From the NCBI GenBank assembly GCA_017469405.1, contig JAFUGL010000017.1:1-62069 (forward strand): a stretch of 62,069 nt of DNA. Direction: 5' to 3'. The notes beneath the pieces are model-generated. The model was given only the letters and a program-made list of their open reading frames with translations, was not told where the DNA came from and ran no database searches. Of this stretch, positions 26,993 to 36,412 are shown one piece after another (the first letter of the stretch is position 1; each line of letters starts with the position of its first letter). A program made the position numbers and the translations under genes. The stretch is from Lachnospiraceae bacterium (GTDB taxonomy: Bacteria; Bacillota; Clostridia; Lachnospirales; Lachnospiraceae).

Positions 26993-27778
26993 ATGATTAA
27001 TCATACATTTGTAATATGTGCATATAAGGAAAGTAAATATCTGGAGAAATGTATCAGATCCGTTCTGGGTCAAAAGCTCAAAAGCAATGTGGTCATTGCA
27101 ACTTCTACTGATAATAACTATATACGTGCTTTGGCAAAAAAATATAATCTTTCTGTTTTCACATCAGGCAAAGCATCCGACATATCAAGAGACTGGAATT
27201 TCGCTCTTTCCGTTGCTCCTACAAGATATGTCACTATCGCACATCAGGACGATATCTACGACAGCAATTATTCCAAAAAAGTTATGGCTGCACTTGAGGC
27301 AGATGAACATGCTCTTATCTGCTGTACCGGTTACTATGAGATAAGAAATGGAAAAAGAAAAAAAAGAAATATAAATCTTTTCATTAAGAGACTGATGCTT
27401 CTGCCACTTTTGATGAAATCCATGGCAGGTAGACGCTTTATAAAACGCGCACCTATTGCATTTGGCAATGGTATATGCTGTCCATCCGTAACATATAATA
27501 AAGATAATATTACTCTTCCGCTTTTTACCGAAGGTATGAAAAGCAATATCGACTGGGAAGCTTGGGAAAAGCTTTCCCGCGTTTCCGGCAGCTTTTGTTA
27601 CTGTCCCGACCTTCTTATGGGGCATAGAATTCACGATGAATCAACTACTACCCAAATCATCGGTGATAACAGCCGTGGTGAAGAAGATTATTTTATGTTC
27701 AGGAAGTTTTGGAAAGAAAAGACCGCCCGCTTTCTGACAAAAATTTATGGTAATTCAGAAAATTCCAATAAGCTCTAA
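26993..27778 (+). CDS. Family 2 glycosyltransferase
   Basis: 261 residues. GT-A features: HTFVICAYKESKYLEKCIRSVLGQ at 3-26, SDISRDWNFALS at about 60-71, and the metal-binding HQDDIYD near 82. The C-terminal half (FGNGICCPSVTYNK ... DWEAWEKLSR) resembles acceptor-side segments of polysaccharide GT2 enzymes. Last gene of the glycan operon, followed at once by the foldback element. Confidence 0.82.
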   Translation: MINHTFVICAYKESKYLEKCIRSVLGQKLKSNVVIATSTDNNYIRALAKKYNLSVFTSGKASDISRDWNFALSVAPTRYVTIAHQDDIYDSNYSKKVMAALEADEHALICCTGYYEIRNGKRKKRNINLFIKRLMLLPLLMKSMAGRRFIKRAPIAFGNGICCPSVTYNKDNITLPLFTEGMKSNIDWEAWEKLSRVSGSFCYCPDLLMGHRIHDESTTTQIIGDNSRGEEDYFMFRKFWKEKTARFLTKIYGNSENSNKL

Positions 27779-27780
27779 TG

Positions 27781-28092
27781 TGTCATGGGCGGAGCCTTGT
27801 CACATACAAACTAATGACTTCAGTTGGAATAAAATAAGCAGGTGTATTTAAGAGCTAACCATCGATTTGCTAAATCAACGCACTCAAAATCCTTATATAT
27901 GCTAAAAATCGAAAACTCACTTCGTTCAAACAGTTCGATTTTTTTAACGCATATATAAGGATTTTTTCGTTTTTGATTTAACGCAAATCGGGTTAAATGC
28001 TCTTATATACACCTGCTTATTTTATCCCAACTTGAAATCGCTCGACATATGATATTAAAAAAGATATGTGGCAAGGCTCACGCCCATGACAC
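27781..28092. mobile_element. 0.3-kb foldback (MITE-like) element
   Basis: The two halves are imperfect inverted copies over nearly the whole 312 bp. Ends: TGTCATGGGCGGAGCCTTGT (27781-27800) against the reverse of GGCAAGGCTCACGCCCATGA (28070-28089). Inner matched blocks are ATAAAATAAGCAGGTGTAT, CGATTTGC, AAATCCTTATATATGC and AAAAATCGAA. The loop is near 27930. It encodes no protein and lies between convergent genes. The outer motif recurs at 23850 and 53773. It could be a non-autonomous transposon relic or a very large bidirectional terminator. Confidence 0.7.
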
Positions 28093-28095
28093 AAT

Positions 28096-29700
28096 CTATT
28101 CAGTTGCTTTTTCTTTCTTATTACCAAGTACCTTTATTACTACAAGTACAAGAGCCATAAGCACAAGGCCTACCGGAAGGGATATCCATGCACTCTTGGT
28201 AAGACCTGCAACTATATAAGTTACGAAAGAAACTGCCGCAACGGTAAGTGCGTACGGAAGCTGTGTTGAAACATGGTTTATATGCTCACATTCCGCACCT
28301 GCCGAGGACATGATCGTCGTATCGGAGATAGGTGAACAGTGGTCACCGCAAACAGCACCTGCCATACATGCGGAGATAGCGATAATCATCATCTTGTAAT
28401 CGGTATTTTGGAAACAGTTTACAACGATAGGGATAAGTATTCCAAATGTTCCCCATGAAGTTCCTGTTGCAAAGGAAAGACCGATTGCTATAAGGAAAAT
28501 AATACATGGTAAAAATGCCTGTAAACCTGCTGCCGAACCCTTAACAAGCTCTGCAACATACTCTGCCGCACCGAGGTTATCGGTCATAGCCTTAAGTGAC
28601 CATGCAAAGGTAAGTATAAGTATCGCAGGAACCATCTGCTTAAATCCGTCAGGAAGACATTTCATACTGTCTTCAAAGCTTATGACTCCACGGATGAGGT
28701 AGAAAATAATTGTAATAACAAGTGCAACAGATGAACCAAGCACAAGACCTACAGAAGCATCACTGTCTGCAAATGCATCTATAAAGCTTGCTCCGTCGAA
28801 AAATCCACCGGTATATATCATGCCTATTGTACAGCATACTATAAGAAGAATGATTGGAATAAGCATGTCTATAACCTTACCGTTATGATTAACCTTAAGG
28901 TCAGTATCCTCTTTTCCCACAAAGCTCTTCTTAGCCCAATAATCATCACTAAGTGCCTGCTCTTCAAACTTCTTCATAGGGCCATAAGAAATCTTCATGG
29001 AAACCATAAGCACCATCATGAGAATTGTGAGCAATGCATAGAAGTTATACGGAATCGCCTTAAGGAATAAGCTCATTCCGTTTTCTCCCTCAACAAAACC
29101 TGAAACTGCTGCTGCCCAGGATGAAATAGGAGCGATTATACATACAGGAGCCGCAGTAGCATCTATAAGATATGAAAGCTTTTCACGGCTTATCTTCTCC
29201 TTATCGGTTACCGGTCTCATGACCGAACCAACCGTAAGGCAGTTAAAATAATCATCAATAAATATAAGTACACCGAGTAAAATAGTTGCAAGCTGTGCTC
29301 CGACTCTGGTCTTAATATGAGTGCTTGCCCAACGTCCGAACGCAAGCGAACCACCGGTTTTGTTCATAAGCTGAACCATCATTCCAAGTATTACAAGGAA
29401 TACAAGGATTCCGACATTCCATGAATCTGAAAGAACAGTTATCACACCATCCTGAAATACATGGTTTAACGTGTCAACCGGATTAAATCTTGCCCAGAAA
29501 AGTGCACCGGTAAGAATTCCGATAAATAATGAGCTGTATACCTCCTTGGTTATAAGTGCAAGCACTATCGCTATAAGCGAAGGCAATAACGCCCAAAATG
29601 TCTCTTCGACCTCTACACCCTTTTGTTCTATGAAGAACCAGGCCGCAACATAAAACAATACCAGAACTATGCCTGATATAAGGATCTTCTTGTTTTTCAT
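28096..29700 (-). CDS. Na+/H+ antiporter, NhaC family
   Basis: 534 residues with about 11-12 membrane segments. The conserved core IDDYFNCLTVGSVMRPV near 150-166 and CGDHCSPISDTTIMSSAGAECEHINHVSTQLPYAL near 455-489 are hallmarks of the NhaC superfamily. It exchanges Na+ (or an organic substrate such as malate/lactate in some members) for protons. Monocistronic, with AAGGAGAGAG before ATG 29700, and convergent to the glycan operon across the foldback element. Confidence 0.9.
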   Translation of the reverse strand: MKNKKILISGIVLVLFYVAAWFFIEQKGVEVEETFWALLPSLIAIVLALITKEVYSSLFIGILTGALFWARFNPVDTLNHVFQDGVITVLSDSWNVGILVFLVILGMMVQLMNKTGGSLAFGRWASTHIKTRVGAQLATILLGVLIFIDDYFNCLTVGSVMRPVTDKEKISREKLSYLIDATAAPVCIIAPISSWAAAVSGFVEGENGMSLFLKAIPYNFYALLTILMMVLMVSMKISYGPMKKFEEQALSDDYWAKKSFVGKEDTDLKVNHNGKVIDMLIPIILLIVCCTIGMIYTGGFFDGASFIDAFADSDASVGLVLGSSVALVITIIFYLIRGVISFEDSMKCLPDGFKQMVPAILILTFAWSLKAMTDNLGAAEYVAELVKGSAAGLQAFLPCIIFLIAIGLSFATGTSWGTFGILIPIVVNCFQNTDYKMMIIAISACMAGAVCGDHCSPISDTTIMSSAGAECEHINHVSTQLPYALTVAAVSFVTYIVAGLTKSAWISLPVGLVLMALVLVVIKVLGNKKEKATE

Positions 29701-29977
29701 TTTACTCTCTCCTTTGTAAAATTATTTACGCACATTATAACATTCTTTGTTCATTTCGACAAGCCAACTCAAATGCTACGACTCTTTTATCAGTACGGTT
29801 AATTTTTTACAATCATTTTAATCGCAAAAAATTGATTTTTCTTTTTTTGGACAAAGTTCTTTCTTTTAAAAGGTTTTGAGCTATTTTTATTGACAAAATA
29901 TTATAACAATTTTAAAATTTATTTAGTTTCAATTTTATTAACCATAATATTAATAATAATTTAAGGGAGACGCACAA

Positions 29978-31036
29978 ATGGACAATAATCAATATCCAAA
30001 TTATAACGGTATACCCGGTCAACCGGCAGATGCAGGTATGACTCAACCTGTTTATCCGGATCAGCCTCAGCAAGGCTTCACTCAACAAGGTTATCCAAGT
30101 CAGCAGGGACAAGGCTTCACTCAACAAGGTTATCCCGCTCAGCAGGGACAAGGTTTCACTCAACAAGGTTATCCCGCTCAGCAGGGACAAGGTTTCACTC
30201 AACAAGGTTATCCCGGCCAGCAGGGACAAGGCTTCACTCAACAAGGTTATCCCGCTCAGCAGGGACAAGGTTTCACTCAGCCGGTTTATCCCGGCCAGCA
30301 GGGACAAGGCTTCACTCAACAAGGTTACCCTGGTCAGCAGGGACAAGGCTTCACTCAACAAGGTTACCCAGGCCAGCAGGGACAAGGCTTTAACCAGACG
30401 GGATATCCTTCTTCAAACGGCTACAATATGCAGGGCTATGGACAGCCGAAGCCAAAAAAGCCTGTTAATAAGAAATTGCTGATAGCAATTATATCTACTG
30501 TTGCACTTGCAGCTATTCTGGCTGTAGTACTTATACTTGTTCTAAAGCCGAAAACCGGTGCAAAGACCAAGGAAGAAGCTGCAGAAGAATTCTTAAAGGC
30601 CTGGTGCTCTTTAGATGCTGATACCATGATAAAATACTCTCTTCCAAAAAATATTCAGGATAAAGCATTTAAGTATGCTAAAGAGGAATATTCATACTAT
30701 TATAGTAGTAACATAACCAACCTTAAGGAAATGTATCAAAGAGCATATTTTGGAAGATATTACGATTCCTCTGATAAGTTTGAGGTACGTAATATCAAAG
30801 TACACGATTACGATTATTATGGATCTAATGATGATCTTGATGAGGAAATTGAAAGCTTTTTCAGCAGACATCTCAATGTGGATCTGGATGTTCAGGATGC
30901 TGTCGAGGTTCGTGTTGATTTTGAATATTATGAATCAGGCTACTATGGTAACTACTGGGAAGATGAATACGAATATTTCTACATGTATAAAGTTAAGAAC
31001 AGATGGTATGTATTCCCAGAGGATGTAATTGACTAG
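29978..31036 (+). CDS. Repeat-rich single-pass membrane protein
   Basis: 352 residues. Residues 1-32 are Pro/Gln-rich, 32-148 are tandem [13 protein letters not shown] units, 162-186 ([23 protein letters not shown]) is one membrane span, and the rest is an acidic, tyrosine-rich outer domain starting [21 protein letters not shown]. The cytoplasmic tail with Tyr/Gln/Pro repeats and the extracellular NTF2-like opening resemble several unnamed Firmicutes proteins. Function unknown. The next gene overlaps its 3' end, so a joint envelope role with the sulfatase-like enzyme is likely. Confidence 0.75.
   Translation: MDNNQYPNYNGIPGQPADAGMTQPVYPDQPQQGFTQQGYPSQQGQGFTQQGYPAQQGQGFTQQGYPAQQGQGFTQQGYPGQQGQGFTQQGYPAQQGQGFTQPVYPGQQGQGFTQQGYPGQQGQGFTQQGYPGQQGQGFNQTGYPSSNGYNMQGYGQPKPKKPVNKKLLIAIISTVALAAILAVVLILVLKPKTGAKTKEEAAEEFLKAWCSLDADTMIKYSLPKNIQDKAFKYAKEEYSYYYSSNITNLKEMYQRAYFGRYYDSSDKFEVRNIKVHDYDYYGSNDDLDEEIESFFSRHLNVDLDVQDAVEVRVDFEYYESGYYGNYWEDEYEYFYMYKVKNRWYVFPEDVID
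30071..30421 (+). repeat. In-frame 39-bp minisatellite
   Basis: Eight units of 39 bp (13 codons, [13 protein letters not shown]) from 30071 to 30382 plus a ninth degenerate unit. Unit 6 reads [13 protein letters not shown]. Units are near-identical at the DNA level, so copy number should change by slippage or recombination without breaking the frame. Confidence 0.95.
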
Positions 31037-33041
31037 ACATATGAAAAAAATATTAAAGGCAATTATAATTTTATTATCATTTATAATACTGCTTGTCGGA
31101 GCATTTTCCATATTCACCGCCCTATGGGTGCGGCGGACATGGACCAAGCTTTCGGCAGGCAGCATTATTTTTCAACTACAAAATTCACTGGAGGGAACCG
31201 GTGCAGGTATGGTTAAAACCTTTATATTATCTGCCGTTGTTCCCGCTATAATCACTCTCATAACAGGTATCCTTATATTTATTTTTATCAAAAAAAGAAA
31301 CCTATTTCTTTTACTTTCAAATGTACTGGGGATAGGTTTATTTGCTTGTTCGCTTTTACTGCTTTGGAACCGCATCGGTCTCGGTAACTATATAAAATAT
31401 ATGCATAAAAGCTCAACCTTTATCGAAGATAATTATGTTTCCCCGGACAGTGTTAAAATCACATTTCCCGAAAACAAAAGAAATGTAATTTATATATATC
31501 TGGAATCCATGGAGCTTACCTATGCAGACTATGAAAACGGCGGAGCAATGCCGGAAAGTCTCATCCCGAATCTCACCTCACTTGCCTATGAAGACGGTGA
31601 ATATTTTGGCAGCCGTGACTCCCTAAACGGAGCTTATTCCATGTACGGAACCGACTGGACCATGGGTGCCATGTTTGCCGAAACCGCAGGTCTTCCTCTT
31701 ATAATTCCGATACAAAAAAACTCCATGTTTACACAGGATAAGTTCTTCCCAACAGTAACAACCTTTGGCGATATCCTTGCTGAAAACGGATATAAAAATG
31801 TATTTTTAATCGGTTCGGATGCTGAGTTCGGTGGAAGGGACATTTATTACAGCACACATGGTAATTATGAGATAGAAGATTATAATTATGCAAAAAATTC
31901 GGGACGCATCCCACAGGATTATATGGTTTTCTGGGGCTACGAGGATGAAAAGCTTTTTAGCTTTGCAAAGGAGGAACTTGACAATCTATCAGCCGGTTTG
32001 GAACCTTTTAATCTTACACTTTTGACCGTTGACACTCATTTTGAAGACGGATATACATGCCATCTCTGTGAGGACAGATATGACAACCCATATGCAAATG
32101 TTATATCATGCTCTGACAGACAGGTGGCAGACTTTGTAGAGTGGTGCAAAACCCAGGATTTTTATGACAATACGACTATAATTATATCCGGTGATCATCC
32201 AACCATGGATACGGATTTTTGTGCGGAAATTGATACATCCTATGACAGAAGGGTGTACATTTCCATTATTAATCCCGCAGAAGAAGCAAGAAGCAGTTTA
32301 TCATATGATAATGAAAACATCAATACATCAGACACCACTGTCGAATCAGATAAAACGACAGCCAGCATCTCTCGCGAGTACACGACCTTTGACCTTTTCC
32401 CTACTTCACTTGCTGCAATGGGTGTAGATATAGAAGGCGACCGTCTCGGACTTGGCACAAATCTTTATTCGGATAAACCAACTCTTCTTGAAACCTACGG
32501 CTTCGAAGAATTCAATACACAGCTTATGATGAAATCAGATTTTATGACTAAGCTGGCTGACATAGATGCCACTTCAGCGGATGCATTTTTAGATGATGTG
32601 GATGATAAACTTTCCTCCATGGATGTGGAATTATCTATCGAAGAAACTGCTGTGTGCGGTCAATATAAAATCAATGCAGTTATGCTTTCTGACAATCCAT
32701 CCAGCCTTAACTACATTAAATTATCATATGTAACATTATCTGACGGAACTTATAACTATTCCACTGTCTTAAAATATGACAATGACTACAGCATATCCGA
32801 AGGCAAAACCTGCTACACAGCATACGCAGCCTTGCCACTAACAGAAGATAAACAGCCGGACTTCCATGACGAAACAGGTCCGTTTGCAACCGATAAACCG
32901 GATCAAACTACTGTAACCGAAAGTCCGACTATATCTACACCTTTCCACTGGAAAGGAAATATAACGGTTTCTCTAACTATTGAAACCCACAATGACACCT
33001 CATTTTCCAACTGGAGCAAGGACTTCACAGTTGAATACTAA
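31029..33041 (+). CDS. LTA-synthase/OpgB-like sulfatase-fold phosphoglycerol transferase
   Basis: 670 residues. Up to four N-terminal membrane segments (to about 120), then an extracellular alkaline-phosphatase-fold domain. Metal and catalytic signatures are YLESMELTY, the nucleophile region [11 protein letters not shown] with Thr, VDTHFEDGY and [11 protein letters not shown]. It likely transfers phosphoglycerol or a related group to a surface polymer. The start is TTG 31029, with AGAGG 6 nt upstream and inside the end of the previous gene; ATG 31041 lacks a ribosome site. The last 180 residues form an extra beta-rich domain. Confidence 0.82.
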   Translation: MTRHMKKILKAIIILLSFIILLVGAFSIFTALWVRRTWTKLSAGSIIFQLQNSLEGTGAGMVKTFILSAVVPAIITLITGILIFIFIKKRNLFLLLSNVLGIGLFACSLLLLWNRIGLGNYIKYMHKSSTFIEDNYVSPDSVKITFPENKRNVIYIYLESMELTYADYENGGAMPESLIPNLTSLAYEDGEYFGSRDSLNGAYSMYGTDWTMGAMFAETAGLPLIIPIQKNSMFTQDKFFPTVTTFGDILAENGYKNVFLIGSDAEFGGRDIYYSTHGNYEIEDYNYAKNSGRIPQDYMVFWGYEDEKLFSFAKEELDNLSAGLEPFNLTLLTVDTHFEDGYTCHLCEDRYDNPYANVISCSDRQVADFVEWCKTQDFYDNTTIIISGDHPTMDTDFCAEIDTSYDRRVYISIINPAEEARSSLSYDNENINTSDTTVESDKTTASISREYTTFDLFPTSLAAMGVDIEGDRLGLGTNLYSDKPTLLETYGFEEFNTQLMMKSDFMTKLADIDATSADAFLDDVDDKLSSMDVELSIEETAVCGQYKINAVMLSDNPSSLNYIKLSYVTLSDGTYNYSTVLKYDNDYSISEGKTCYTAYAALPLTEDKQPDFHDETGPFATDKPDQTTVTESPTISTPFHWKGNITVSLTIETHNDTSFSNWSKDFTVEY

Positions 33042-33049
33042 AATGGTCC

Positions 33050-34534
33050 CTACGCACTGAGTGTAATCGGTGCGTATCTTTCAGAGCAGATTACGTGCTC
33101 CATCGCTTCTGTTGGTGTCATTCCGACAGTTTGCATCAATTGCTTGAAGGTTGCTGCAGACTGACCTGATACAAGCTGTACACCTTGTCTGTTTGCATCT
33201 GCATGAAAGACATCACTTCTGCTGTTCACATTCCAAAATACTACATTTGGAATTTTATATCCGTAGTATCTGTACTCTGCGCGCATCTGATCATAAAATG
33301 TCCATGTTTCATCGCTGCATCTGTCAATCTCCATATCGGAAATTACAATTATGGATTTTGGCATATCATCTATCGGTGTGTGGTTCTTAACAGCTATGGC
33401 AAGTACCTTTTCAAAAGCAGCATGAAGATTTGTATTCATGCCCCATTCTGCCTTTCTTACAAAGCCAATCTTTTGCTCAAGAGTTTCACCGCGAAGTGAA
33501 ACAATCTGAGGATTTGCACTAAATGTCATGAAAAGATTATGATAATCTCCTTGGTTATGCTCTGCAAAATATATGGCAAGTCCGATAGAAGATGCCATAG
33601 GTCTGCCTGTCATAGAGCCTGACACATCAGCCATAACAAGCGCATTTACTCCATCCTCCACATAGTCAGGGAGCTGTCTCCACTGAGCCTCAAGGGCCTG
33701 TATTTCCTGCTCGGTAAGACTTCCCTTTCTGCCATAATAGTATTGTTCAAGGAACTTTTCTGCTATGTCATATGGATAAAGAGTTGCTGCATGTATGGTT
33801 TCCTCACCGTTGACCGCCTTGCTTATGTACTCTGCATAACGCTCACTGTCGTGTCTTGCAAATGCATTTCTGTATATCATCATAGCTCTGGATGGAACGG
33901 TATTATATACAATTTCGTCCCATTCATTTGCTGACATCTTTGCCTCAACTATACCAATCTGCTTACGAAGCGCACGGACTATACGCTTGAACTCATATAC
34001 AGAATAACCAAGTCTTTTAGCAGTCAATATACCAAGTCTTCTAGTGTTTTCAGAGCTTGCGTCGGCAGTCTTAATCCACTTTGCAAGCAAGGATACAGGT
34101 TCACCGTTTTCAAGAGCTATGCGGTCAGCCTCAAACTGCTCCTTCATAACCTTCCACATATCATCTTCAAGAGAGGTACCTATCAATGTGTAAAGGTCAT
34201 CAAATCTTCCATATAAGCTTATGAGATAAAGGTTGTTTCTCAATGCTTCAGGATGATATGCTGCCATATACTTGATTATACTTCTAAATGCTCTACGCTC
34301 ACCTAAACCTTCTCTTATATCTCTTGCATAAAATGCAATCTTTGTTGCCATCAAAGGATTTTCACGGTAAGCCTCGGCAAAAAGACCGTTTATTCTTGTA
34401 TTGTCTGCCTCTCTTAACGCACCTATAGTGCCAAAGAGGTCAAGACATGCTGTGCCTGTTGTTGAACGTGCTGCTGCACCATTTTCAGTTTTTGTCCAAT
34501 TTGCTTTCTTTCTTAAAATTTCTGAAAATTTCAT
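33050..34534 (-). CDS. Ro60/TROVE-like vWA protein (DUF2828 family)
   Basis: 494 residues. The N-terminal two-thirds is all-helical HEAT-like (LDLFGTIGALREAD ... KIAFYARDIREGLGERRAFRSII ... LISLYGRFDDLYTL), as in Ro60/TROVE proteins. The C-terminal vWA domain has the MIDAS motif DVSGSMTGRP near 304, then ISDMEIDRC. Ro proteins bind non-coding Y RNAs and damaged RNAs and help RNA quality control or stress survival. A tRNA-shaped RNA is encoded 140 nt upstream on the same strand, which strongly supports an RNA-binding role. Divergent from two WYL regulators. Confidence 0.82.
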   Translation of the reverse strand: MKFSEILRKKANWTKTENGAAARSTTGTACLDLFGTIGALREADNTRINGLFAEAYRENPLMATKIAFYARDIREGLGERRAFRSIIKYMAAYHPEALRNNLYLISLYGRFDDLYTLIGTSLEDDMWKVMKEQFEADRIALENGEPVSLLAKWIKTADASSENTRRLGILTAKRLGYSVYEFKRIVRALRKQIGIVEAKMSANEWDEIVYNTVPSRAMMIYRNAFARHDSERYAEYISKAVNGEETIHAATLYPYDIAEKFLEQYYYGRKGSLTEQEIQALEAQWRQLPDYVEDGVNALVMADVSGSMTGRPMASSIGLAIYFAEHNQGDYHNLFMTFSANPQIVSLRGETLEQKIGFVRKAEWGMNTNLHAAFEKVLAIAVKNHTPIDDMPKSIIVISDMEIDRCSDETWTFYDQMRAEYRYYGYKIPNVVFWNVNSRSDVFHADANRQGVQLVSGQSAATFKQLMQTVGMTPTEAMEHVICSERYAPITLSA

Positions 34535-34673
34535 TTCTTACACCTCTTTCTTTAAAATAATTACAGGATGCATTTTTCCTTTGATTGACTGTCAATTTAA
34601 TTAGTTGCTGTTAGCATCCCAAGTCGTGTAGATAGTACCGCGTGCCTGCAGTACAACCATGCTCCGACCAAGT

Positions 34674-34782
34674 CGTGAGGGCGGGATTCGAACCCGCAAC
34701 ACCATAATCCAACGATTATAGCTGTTAGAATCACAAATCATGATTCATTTTTCATGTGCTCTACCTCTTGAGCTACCTCACG
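34674..34782 (-). ncRNA. tRNA-mimic RNA, candidate bacterial Y RNA
   Basis: Minus strand 5' to 3': acceptor CGTGAGG pairs with CCTCACG (7 bp); TA spacer; D arm GCTC-loop-GAGC; an anticodon-like stem CATGA/TCATG with an 8-nt loop AAAATGAA lacking U33; a 41-nt extra region containing hairpin ATAATC-GTTG-GATTAT; and a perfect T arm GCGGG-TTCGAAT-CCCGC. It cannot decode. The flanking downstream stretch to about 34600 has two 10-nt repeats (CCAAGTCGTG at 34619 and 34668). Bacterial Y RNAs mimic tRNA in this way and lie beside ro genes, as here. No obvious CCA end or terminator was seen, so transcript limits are unknown. Confidence 0.72.
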
Positions 34783-34787
34783 CTATC

Positions 34788-34822
34788 GCTGTGAGCCATA
34801 AACTCACAGCTTTTCTTGTTTT
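34788..34822 (+). terminator. Hairpin with T tract beside the tRNA-like RNA
   Basis: GCTGTGAG (34788-34795) and CTCACAGC (34803-34810) form an 8-bp stem, followed on the plus strand by TTTTCTTGTTTT. It looks like a plus-strand terminator, yet no plus gene precedes it. On the minus strand it would be a hairpin just 5' of the tRNA-like fold and could be part of the RNA. Confidence 0.4.
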
Positions 34823-34907
34823 CTCTTCCTTATGTGCCCATAATAAAACAATTACCAAAATTTATCATTTCAAAAAATCTGCGAAACGTTTTTATACTAT
34901 AGGTAAG

Positions 34908-34936
34908 TTGACTTTTCAAATTCTCAACTATAATAT
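34908..34936 (+). promoter_or_regulatory. Promoter of the tandem WYL operon
   Basis: TTGACT (34908-34913), 17-nt spacer, TAATAT (34931-34936), 28 nt before the first WYL start, which has AGGAGG. Confidence 0.7.
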
Positions 34937-34964
34937 ATAATTACACAAGCAGGAGGTAAAAATC

Positions 34965-36410
34965 ATGGCAGAGTTTCAGGAGCTAATTAAAAATTTCAGT
35001 AAGTGCCGCGACTATGTGCGTGATTTCTTTGTGTACGGTTTTAAGAGCCGTCAGGATTTTACCTCCGATAAAAAGAGTGCCCGAACCTATGATGATGAGC
35101 GAAGACGTATCACGAGCTGGCTGGGTGACTATGTGGTCGAGGATTTAACAGATGAACATCGTGCACTCGGTAAGGTCAAAAATATATCTCTTCAGATGGA
35201 CAGCAATCTGCTCGATACCAACCCGCTCTTTGCGGTATGGAAGACAAAAAGCTTCACGGATAATGATATACTTTTACATTTTTATATATTTGATGCACTG
35301 CGTGATGAGGCACTTTCCGCAAATGAGCTTGCCGACCTTTTATCAAACGACTACGAGCTTGCAGTCGATACACAGCTTGTAAGAAGAAAATGTAATGAAT
35401 ATGTAGACGAAGGCTTACTTTCTGCCAAAAAGGACGGAAAAACCTTACTATATAGATTAAATCCTACCTGGGATGAATTGTGTAAGAACGACACGGCAGA
35501 ACCCTTATCCGATGCCATAAAGCTTATGCAGCTTGATAGTCCGTATGGTTTTGTCGGAGACACCATTTTAAATAATATACATACTGAAAATCATATCTTT
35601 CGTGTAAAGCATGGCTTCCCGGTATTTACGCTGGAAGAAGAAATTGCCTACTCACTCCTTAAAGCAAAAAAAGAGCAGGCTTGTGTAAAGATAGATATCG
35701 TAAGCAACCGAAATGAAGGAAAGGCTGTTACTCATTATGGATTTCCTTTAAAAATATTTGTGAGCACCCGAACCGGAAGACGCTACATATGCATGTATCT
35801 TATAAAAAACGGCAGATCAAAGAAAAAACAGCACAGTAATGAAGCTCAAACTACTTCAAATCAAAAATCAAATACCGACATACCAATGAAGACAGGATCA
35901 ACCGAAGATATCGCGCCACTTAAACTAAAATTTCACTGTGAACGTTTGGATCAGATAAAATCCGTCAAGCAGGTTACTATCCATGACACAGATGAAAACC
36001 AGTGGGCACAAATCAAATCCGCTTCGGAAGCTTTTCCTGATATGCTTGATATGCTTAACCGCAATATACCTTATATCTGGGGAGTATCCTTTGAAGGCGT
36101 AAAAACAAAGGTTATTCTCACTCTCCACATCGACGAACAATGGGAACAGTTTATACTGGTACGACTAAAGCGCGAAGGAAAGGGCGGAGAAGTGACCAAG
36201 ATTTCCGATAACACCTTCAGATATGAAAAAACCGTATTTGATGCAAATGAAATGTTCCCATGGTTTAGAACCTTTATCGGCAGAATAGTTGATATCAGGT
36301 TTTATACTGTGAGCAATAAACAAAAAGAAGACGCCGAAAACCGCCTGCTTCGTAAACATTTTTTTAATGATATAGATTCTCTTTACGATATGTATGAGAT
36401 TGAGGAGTAA
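34965..36410 (+). CDS. WYL-domain regulator 1 of a tandem pair
   Basis: 481 residues, longer than usual WYL regulators. A first winged helix is seen at about 88-165 (DNDILLHFYIFDALRDEALSANELADLLSN ... NEYVDEGLLSAKKDGKTLLYRL). The middle (VKIDIVSNRNEGKAVTHYGFPLKIFVSTRTGRRYICMYLI) is a WYL domain, with a polar linker near 285-310 and a WCX-like C-terminal domain. Such domains sense single-stranded nucleic acid or nucleotides. The following WYL gene starts 2 nt after its stop. The pairing recalls PafB-PafC, though the DNA-damage link is only an analogy. Confidence 0.8.
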   Translation: MAEFQELIKNFSKCRDYVRDFFVYGFKSRQDFTSDKKSARTYDDERRRITSWLGDYVVEDLTDEHRALGKVKNISLQMDSNLLDTNPLFAVWKTKSFTDNDILLHFYIFDALRDEALSANELADLLSNDYELAVDTQLVRRKCNEYVDEGLLSAKKDGKTLLYRLNPTWDELCKNDTAEPLSDAIKLMQLDSPYGFVGDTILNNIHTENHIFRVKHGFPVFTLEEEIAYSLLKAKKEQACVKIDIVSNRNEGKAVTHYGFPLKIFVSTRTGRRYICMYLIKNGRSKKKQHSNEAQTTSNQKSNTDIPMKTGSTEDIAPLKLKFHCERLDQIKSVKQVTIHDTDENQWAQIKSASEAFPDMLDMLNRNIPYIWGVSFEGVKTKVILTLHIDEQWEQFILVRLKREGKGGEVTKISDNTFRYEKTVFDANEMFPWFRTFIGRIVDIRFYTVSNKQKEDAENRLLRKHFFNDIDSLYDMYEIEE

Positions 36411-36412
36411 AT

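Noticed and set aside
29912..30385. Leu-rich minus-strand open frame opposite the repeats
   Set aside because: It is a shadow of the 39-bp repeats and has no ribosome site; its periodicity only mirrors the real gene.
30071..30421. CRISPR array
   Set aside because: The 39-bp units are contiguous with no spacers, and they code in frame for a protein repeat.
34674..34782. An ordinary tRNA gene
   Set aside because: Acceptor, D and T arms are fine, but there is no 7-nt anticodon loop with U33 and a 41-nt region interrupts the molecule. It is therefore reported as tRNA-like, not as a tRNA.
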